In this document: positions 6,562 through 9,643 of the stretch, in pieces
How the letters are laid out: every line of letters starts with the position of its first letter
How positions within the stretch are numbered: the first letter of the stretch is position 1
Assembly (NCBI GenBank): GCA_016934645.1
Contig: JAFGSL010000386.1
Location: 1-9,643 of the forward strand
DNA length: 9,643 bases
Direction of reading: 5' to 3'
Source: Anaerolineae bacterium
GTDB taxonomy: Bacteria; Chloroflexota; Anaerolineae; B4-G1; SLSP01
Translations under genes and position numbers: made by a program
The notes under the pieces: model-generated
Told to the model about the DNA's origin: nothing
The model's input: only the letters and a program-made list of their open reading frames with translations
Database searches by the model: none

Positions 6562-6909
6562 ATGGCTTATGGGTTCTGGGAACGGTTGGATGATTTGGTT
6601 GCGGGTAGCCGAGTGGTGATTGATCGGCCTAAGGGAACGCCGCATCCGCGTTATCCGGAGTTCATCTACTCACTGGATTATGGTTATCTCGAGGGCACGC
6701 ATGCCATTGACGGTGGAGGCGTAGACGTGTGGGTGGGTAGCCTGCCGGAGGCGCGTGTGACGGCTGTGGTCTGTAACGTGGATATGGTGAAGCGCGATAC
6801 AGAGGTCAAGCTGCTTCTGGGCTGTACACCGGAGGAAGCCGAGGTGATCCTTGCGACACACAACAGTCATTTCCAATCGGCAATTCTAATCCCGCGGCCG
6901 GGTGGCTAA
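6562..6909 (+). CDS. Short family-I inorganic pyrophosphatase-like protein
   Basis: At 115 residues this is well below the roughly 170-180 residues of standard bacterial family-I pyrophosphatases, which hydrolyse PPi to phosphate in the cytosol. VVIDRPKG (18-25), DYGYLEGT (39-46) and IDGGGVDVWVGS (49-60) resemble the family's VVIEIP, NYGY and DGDPVDV segments. From memory of the E. coli enzyme, D50 and D55 match the metal-binding D65 and D70, Y40 matches Y55, and D21 matches E20. D67, a key active-site aspartate, is replaced by G52. The segment with K29, E31 and R43 is largely missing. KRDTEVKLL (about 77-85) may keep the D102/K104 region. Compact proteins of this kind are usually annotated as pyrophosphatases, but PPi activity is doubtful here. 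The start is supported by GGAGG 5 bases upstream. Confidence 0.8.
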   Translation: MAYGFWERLDDLVAGSRVVIDRPKGTPHPRYPEFIYSLDYGYLEGTHAIDGGGVDVWVGSLPEARVTAVVCNVDMVKRDTEVKLLLGCTPEEAEVILATHNSHFQSAILIPRPGG

Positions 6910-6913
6910 AAAC

Positions 6914-6966
6914 GTAGCGCGGGTGTCTCGCCCGCGTCCTACTCGCGGGCGAGACACCCGCGCTAC
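6914..6966. repeat. Perfect 23-bp palindrome with self-complementary arms
   Basis: Arms 6914-6936 and 6944-6966 are exact reverse complements around a 7-base loop (TCCTACT). Each arm also contains CGCGGG-7 bases-CCCGCG, so it can fold alone into a 6-bp hairpin (6918-6936 and 6944-6962). The RNA can therefore form either one long stem or two short ones. The element lies between the pyrophosphatase-like stop (6909) and the hydrolase start (6985). It has no T tract after the stem on either strand, so it is not a standard intrinsic terminator. Its shape fits a REP-like dispersed intergenic palindrome. Confidence 0.9.
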
Positions 6967-6984
6967 AACCGAAGGGGGTGAGGT

Positions 6985-8799
6985 ATGGGGAAGAAGCGTT
7001 GGCGAATGATGATGATCGCGGTGCTGCTGCTGGGCGTTCCGGCGCTGCCGGCAGACGCCGGTGCAGAGCTACCTCCACCGCACATTGGTTATGGGATGAT
7101 GCTAGCCTACCCACCGACCGGAGTAGCGCAGGTGCAGGCGGCAGGCTTCGATTGGTACAAATACTTCACCCATTGGAATAGTGTTGATCCTGACCACAAT
7201 GGCAGCTATGACTGGAGCACTGTGGATTGGCGGTTGGATGAGGCTTGTACCAACGGCCTGCACTTGCTTCTGTGTGTCGAACGTGATCCCAACGACTGGA
7301 CGCCGATCCAGGATAATGAGATGGCTGCCTGGCAGGCGTTCTTTCAGGCGCTTGCAGCGCACATCGCCCAGAAACGCGCCACCTGCGCCACATCCTATCG
7401 CGTGGCGTTGGAAATCTGGAACGAGCCGAACCTCGATTTTCAGTGGAACTATGAACCGGTCGATCCAGTTCGCTACACGGAGATGGTGCAGCACGCTTAT
7501 CTGGGGGCAAAGGCCGGCGATCCTACCATTCCCGTCATCGCGGGCGGCCTTGCACCTACAGGAGGGGATGGCAGCCACGCGATGGATGACGTGCTCTTCC
7601 TTGGGGCAATGTACGACAGTGGCTTATCAGGCCACTTCGACGCGATCAGCATCCATAATTACGGCTTTGGTGGCGCTCCAGAAAATAAGGACTGGGGGTC
7701 AGGCATCGTCAACTTCCGCCGTGCTGAGGACATCTATGCCGTAATGGTCGCCCACGGTGACGGTGACAAGGTCGTGTGGGGTACGGAGTTTGGCTGGCTG
7801 CTGGATTCTGCTGAAGAGGGTGTGGATTGTGCGAGCTATTGGCAGAACATCGGCTTCGATTGGCAGAAGGTCTCGTCGCAGAATCAGGCTGATTACTTGC
7901 GACGTGCGTTTGCCTACGCCGACGCTAACTGGCCCTGGATGGCCGTGATGATCGTCTCCAACCTGGACTTCAGCGTGACGGGCTGGTATCATCCCACCTG
8001 CGATCCGCTGAACTGGTTCTCCGTCCTCAAGCCCGATGGCTCATCGCGCCTGGCCTATACCGCCTTGCAGGAGATGGACAAGCGGTTTGCTGTGTCAACG
8101 ATGACTGTTACACCGGAGGCATTGGATTGGTCAGTGCGTTTGCGTGAGCGCGGCATCATCACCGAGACAGTGACGGTATTGAGCAATAACTGGGCCTTTC
8201 CTTGGAGCGCAGTAACGGAAACAGTCGCCAGCGCATCTCAGCCAGGATTGCCGTTCGTCATCACGCCTACGCTTGGGAGTGCGGGCGAATCGTTCCAGGT
8301 CACGGTGGACACGCGTGATCTGGACATCGGAACCTATACCGATGTAATTACCGTCACTGCTGTGTACACCACGGTCACTCCCCAGGTCATCACGATTCCC
8401 ATGAACCTAGAGATATGGGGAATATGGGGAATGGATGTGTATCCCGCCAACTTGAGCTGGACGATGGCGGTAACCGATACGCGCCCGGTCTCGGCGACTG
8501 TGGTGGTGGAGAACACTGGTGATTTTGAGTTTGACTGGACGGTCACCAAGGCAAGCACGGCGTTTCCCATGATCGTTGTGCCTACCAGTTCTGTGGAGAC
8601 GGGCACCACCTTTATCCCTGGCGCGTTCCGGGTCTACGTCGATCCAGGTGGGCTGCCAGTAGGATTGCACACCGGCACAGTCACCGTCACCGCGTCGACG
8701 GAGCAAGTCCCGCAGAGTCCGTTTGTGCTGCCGGTGAGTGTGCGCATTGTGGAGCGGTTGTACAATGTCTATCTGCCGTTGGTGATGCGGGGTTATTAA
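6985..8799 (+). CDS. Secreted clan GH-A glycoside hydrolase with two Ig/BACON-like domains
   Basis: The 604-residue protein starts with a signal peptide (basic KKRWR, a hydrophobic core, cleavage near ADA at 23-25). A TIM-barrel catalytic domain follows, to about residue 365. EIWNEPN (143-149) gives acid/base E147, IHNYGF carries H224 and Y226, and VVWGTEFGW gives nucleophile E268. The NEP...TEFG pattern is that of clan GH-A retaining enzymes, closest in feel to GH39 or GH5-type hydrolases. It probably acts on a plant or microbial polysaccharide; the substrate is unknown. Two Ig/BACON-like domains begin near VTPEALDWSV (about 375) and VYPANLSWTM (about 485), each followed by beta-strand-rich VTVT segments. 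It ends in VYLPLVMRGY (595-604), the tail typical of Chloroflexota exported proteins. GGGGG ends 6 bases before the ATG. It could be co-transcribed with the pyrophosphatase-like gene 75 bases upstream, across the palindrome. Confidence 0.9.
   Translation: MGKKRWRMMMIAVLLLGVPALPADAGAELPPPHIGYGMMLAYPPTGVAQVQAAGFDWYKYFTHWNSVDPDHNGSYDWSTVDWRLDEACTNGLHLLLCVERDPNDWTPIQDNEMAAWQAFFQALAAHIAQKRATCATSYRVALEIWNEPNLDFQWNYEPVDPVRYTEMVQHAYLGAKAGDPTIPVIAGGLAPTGGDGSHAMDDVLFLGAMYDSGLSGHFDAISIHNYGFGGAPENKDWGSGIVNFRRAEDIYAVMVAHGDGDKVVWGTEFGWLLDSAEEGVDCASYWQNIGFDWQKVSSQNQADYLRRAFAYADANWPWMAVMIVSNLDFSVTGWYHPTCDPLNWFSVLKPDGSSRLAYTALQEMDKRFAVSTMTVTPEALDWSVRLRERGIITETVTVLSNNWAFPWSAVTETVASASQPGLPFVITPTLGSAGESFQVTVDTRDLDIGTYTDVITVTAVYTTVTPQVITIPMNLEIWGIWGMDVYPANLSWTMAVTDTRPVSATVVVENTGDFEFDWTVTKASTAFPMIVVPTSSVETGTTFIPGAFRVYVDPGGLPVGLHTGTVTVTASTEQVPQSPFVLPVSVRIVERLYNVYLPLVMRGY
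8413..8430 (+). repeat. 9-bp tandem duplication within the hydrolase gene
   Basis: ATATGGGGA occurs twice in a row (8413-8421, 8422-8430). In the protein it gives IWGIWG at the junction of the two Ig-like domains. It keeps the reading frame and looks like a slippage duplication. Confidence 0.85.
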
Positions 8800-8829
8800 G
8801 TGTAGACGGTAGACAGAAAACAGTAGACG

Positions 8830-8861
8830 GGGGGCTCTGATGAGGCCTCATCAGAGCCCCC
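8830..8861 (+). terminator. Terminator of the hydrolase gene
   Basis: This is a perfect 16-bp inverted repeat with no spacer (8830-8845 with 8846-8861), so the RNA would close on a GGCC tetraloop. It can be extended past one bulged G into GAC/GTC. It is followed by GTCCATTTTGTC, a short T tract a few bases from the stem. It lies 31 bases past the hydrolase stop. It is unlikely to serve the leftward TetR gene, since the minus strand has no T tract after it. Confidence 0.8.
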
Positions 8862-8925
8862 GTCCATTTTGTCATCTATCCTTTGTTGCGTGCCCAGACA
8901 TTTCTGGTGATATGACTCAAACTGT

Positions 8926-9555
8926 TCACTCCGCCGGTATCAACATCCCTCTATAGAGCAGATCCAGAACTTCATCGATCGAGTTGCACCTGCAATCCGC
9001 AGTTGCGTCCGTGTTTGTTTCCGTGGTGATCATTTCCATAACGCACAGGCGGAAGAAATACGTGATCATCAAAGCCCCGGCAAGTTCGGCATTGATGTCT
9101 GAGCGAAAAACACCTTGGGCCTGTCCTTCGCGGATCAATTCCGCCAGCGTCAGGGCTGCCGTGGGTTGATTAGGGCGGAGGTATTCCGGCTTGGGATGCG
9201 CCATCACATGCGCGAACATCCGTCGAGCCAGATGACGATACGGCGTTAATTCTTCCCAGAGCGTTTGGAAAAGTAGTTGGATGCGCTCGTCGGCGCGGGC
9301 CTCCGGCGCGGGCGGAGATGCGAGCAACGATTGAATGCGGTTGTACAGGAGTTGACCAAGCAGGTTCTCCTTGCTTTCAAAGTAGTTGAAAAACGTTCCC
9401 TTGGCGACATCAGCAGCAATGGCGATCTCCTCAACTGTGACAGCATCGAAGCCTTGGTTGCGAAAAAGGCGTTCGGCCTCTTCCAACAGACGGCGATGCG
9501 TGCGCTCCTTGCGCTGTTCCCACCGGGATGCAGTTTGGTTTGGTTTGTCTGTCAT
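8926..9555 (-). CDS. TetR/AcrR-family transcriptional regulator
   Basis: The 209-residue protein has the standard length of the family. An N-terminal DNA-binding domain includes RRLLEEAERLFRNQGFDAVTVEEIA and the recognition segment VAKGTFFNYFESKENLL (50-65), the typical TetR helix-turn-helix with its GTFFNYF signature. The C-terminal ligand and dimer domain (about 70-205) is helical and variable, so the effector cannot be guessed. DCRC (two cysteines) and a run of threonines sit in a short segment near residue 180. ATG 9555 is preceded by AGGG 6 bases upstream, and the start codon itself lies in a repeated operator array, which suggests autorepression. No partner gene such as an efflux pump or enzyme is visible within the window; it may lie to the right, beyond 9643. 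Confidence 0.9.
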   Translation of the reverse strand: MTDKPNQTASRWEQRKERTHRRLLEEAERLFRNQGFDAVTVEEIAIAADVAKGTFFNYFESKENLLGQLLYNRIQSLLASPPAPEARADERIQLLFQTLWEELTPYRHLARRMFAHVMAHPKPEYLRPNQPTAALTLAELIREGQAQGVFRSDINAELAGALMITYFFRLCVMEMITTETNTDATADCRCNSIDEVLDLLYRGMLIPAE

Positions 9556-9557
9556 TA

Positions 9558-9587
9558 TTGACCCTGGTCATAGTTGACTCCGGTCAT
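9558..9587. promoter_or_regulatory. Two tandem palindromic operators at the tetR start
   Basis: On the minus strand, ATGACCGGAGTCAA (9587-9574) and ATGACCAGGGTCAA (9571-9558) are two near-identical operators with a TGAC/GTCA core, 16 bases apart. A further ATGACA, which includes the tetR start codon, begins 16 bases later. The first site overlaps the end of the -10 box and both lie at or just after the predicted transcription start. A dimeric TetR-family repressor bound here would block its own gene. Confidence 0.7.
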
Positions 9588-9591
9588 TATA
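9586..9591 (-). promoter_or_regulatory. -10 box of the tetR gene
   Basis: TATAAT on the minus strand, about 30 bases before the ATG. I find no convincing -35 box 16-18 bases upstream, so the promoter may be weak or activator-dependent. Its downstream end overlaps the first operator. Confidence 0.6.
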
Positions 9592-9604
9592 CCATGAAAC
9601 GAGA

Positions 9605-9625
9605 AACGTGATGCGTGATACGTAA
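9605..9625. repeat. Short degenerate CGTGAT-type repeat near the window end
   Basis: CGTGAT occurs at 9607-9612 and 9614-9619, followed by a partial ACGTAA unit. It is a low-complexity stretch upstream of tetR with a 7-base period. It continues toward the window edge as looser matches, and no gene was found in it. Confidence 0.4.
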
Positions 9626-9643
9626 GTCGAAGTCATACATCAC

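Noticed and set aside
6914..6966. Intrinsic terminator between the pyrophosphatase-like and hydrolase genes
   Set aside because: The stem is perfect but is followed by ACAACC on the plus strand and GTTTTTAG only after a base or two on the minus strand, where no leftward gene precedes it.
1..9643. CRISPR array, tRNA, rRNA, insertion sequence or integrase
   Set aside because: No regularly spaced repeats, cloverleaf, transposase motif or rRNA-like sequence was found on either strand.

Overview
The window looks like chromosomal DNA of a Chloroflexota bacterium, probably Anaerolineae, Caldilineae or a relative. This is inferred from protein style, not from a marker gene. The clues are a secreted glycoside hydrolase ending in the YLPLV-type C-terminal tail common in Chloroflexota exported proteins, a sortase-type (LPETG) surface protein with DUF4397 repeats, a DUF2142/GT-C-like membrane protein with C-terminal beta-sandwich domains, and GC-rich intergenic palindromes. 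No rRNA, tRNA, CRISPR array, transposase or phage gene is visible.

Layout, left to right: (1) An intrinsic terminator (176-210) ends a leftward single-gene unit encoding an LPETG-anchored DUF4397 protein (239-1039), driven by a full-consensus promoter in an AT-rich spacer (1106-1133). (2) A rightward APH/choline-kinase-fold phosphotransferase gene (1274-2089) is broken by one in-frame TGA at codon 53. It overlaps the next gene tail-to-tail by 9 bases. (3) Three leftward genes follow with short gaps: a VIT/CCC1-like metal transporter (5536-6243), a uroporphyrinogen-decarboxylase-superfamily protein (4376-5470) and the DUF2142-like membrane protein (2081-4285). They may be co-transcribed but share no obvious pathway. 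(4) A 318-base spacer carries an imperfect inverted repeat and the promoter of a rightward pair: a very short family-I pyrophosphatase-like protein (6562-6909) and a secreted clan GH-A hydrolase with two Ig/BACON-like domains (6985-8799). A perfect 23-bp palindrome lies between these two genes, and a terminator follows the hydrolase. (5) A leftward TetR-family regulator (8926-9555) has two tandem palindromic operator candidates over its own start region, which predicts autorepression.

The genes are mostly independent accessory or housekeeping units: envelope and surface functions (DUF4397, DUF2142, hydrolase), metal handling (VIT) and regulation (TetR). I see no clear new multi-gene system. 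The parts most worth checking are the non-coding ones (TetR operator array, nested 23-bp palindrome, 82-base inverted repeat), the single-base nonsense codon in the kinase, and the pyrophosphatase-like protein that lacks a canonical active-site aspartate.
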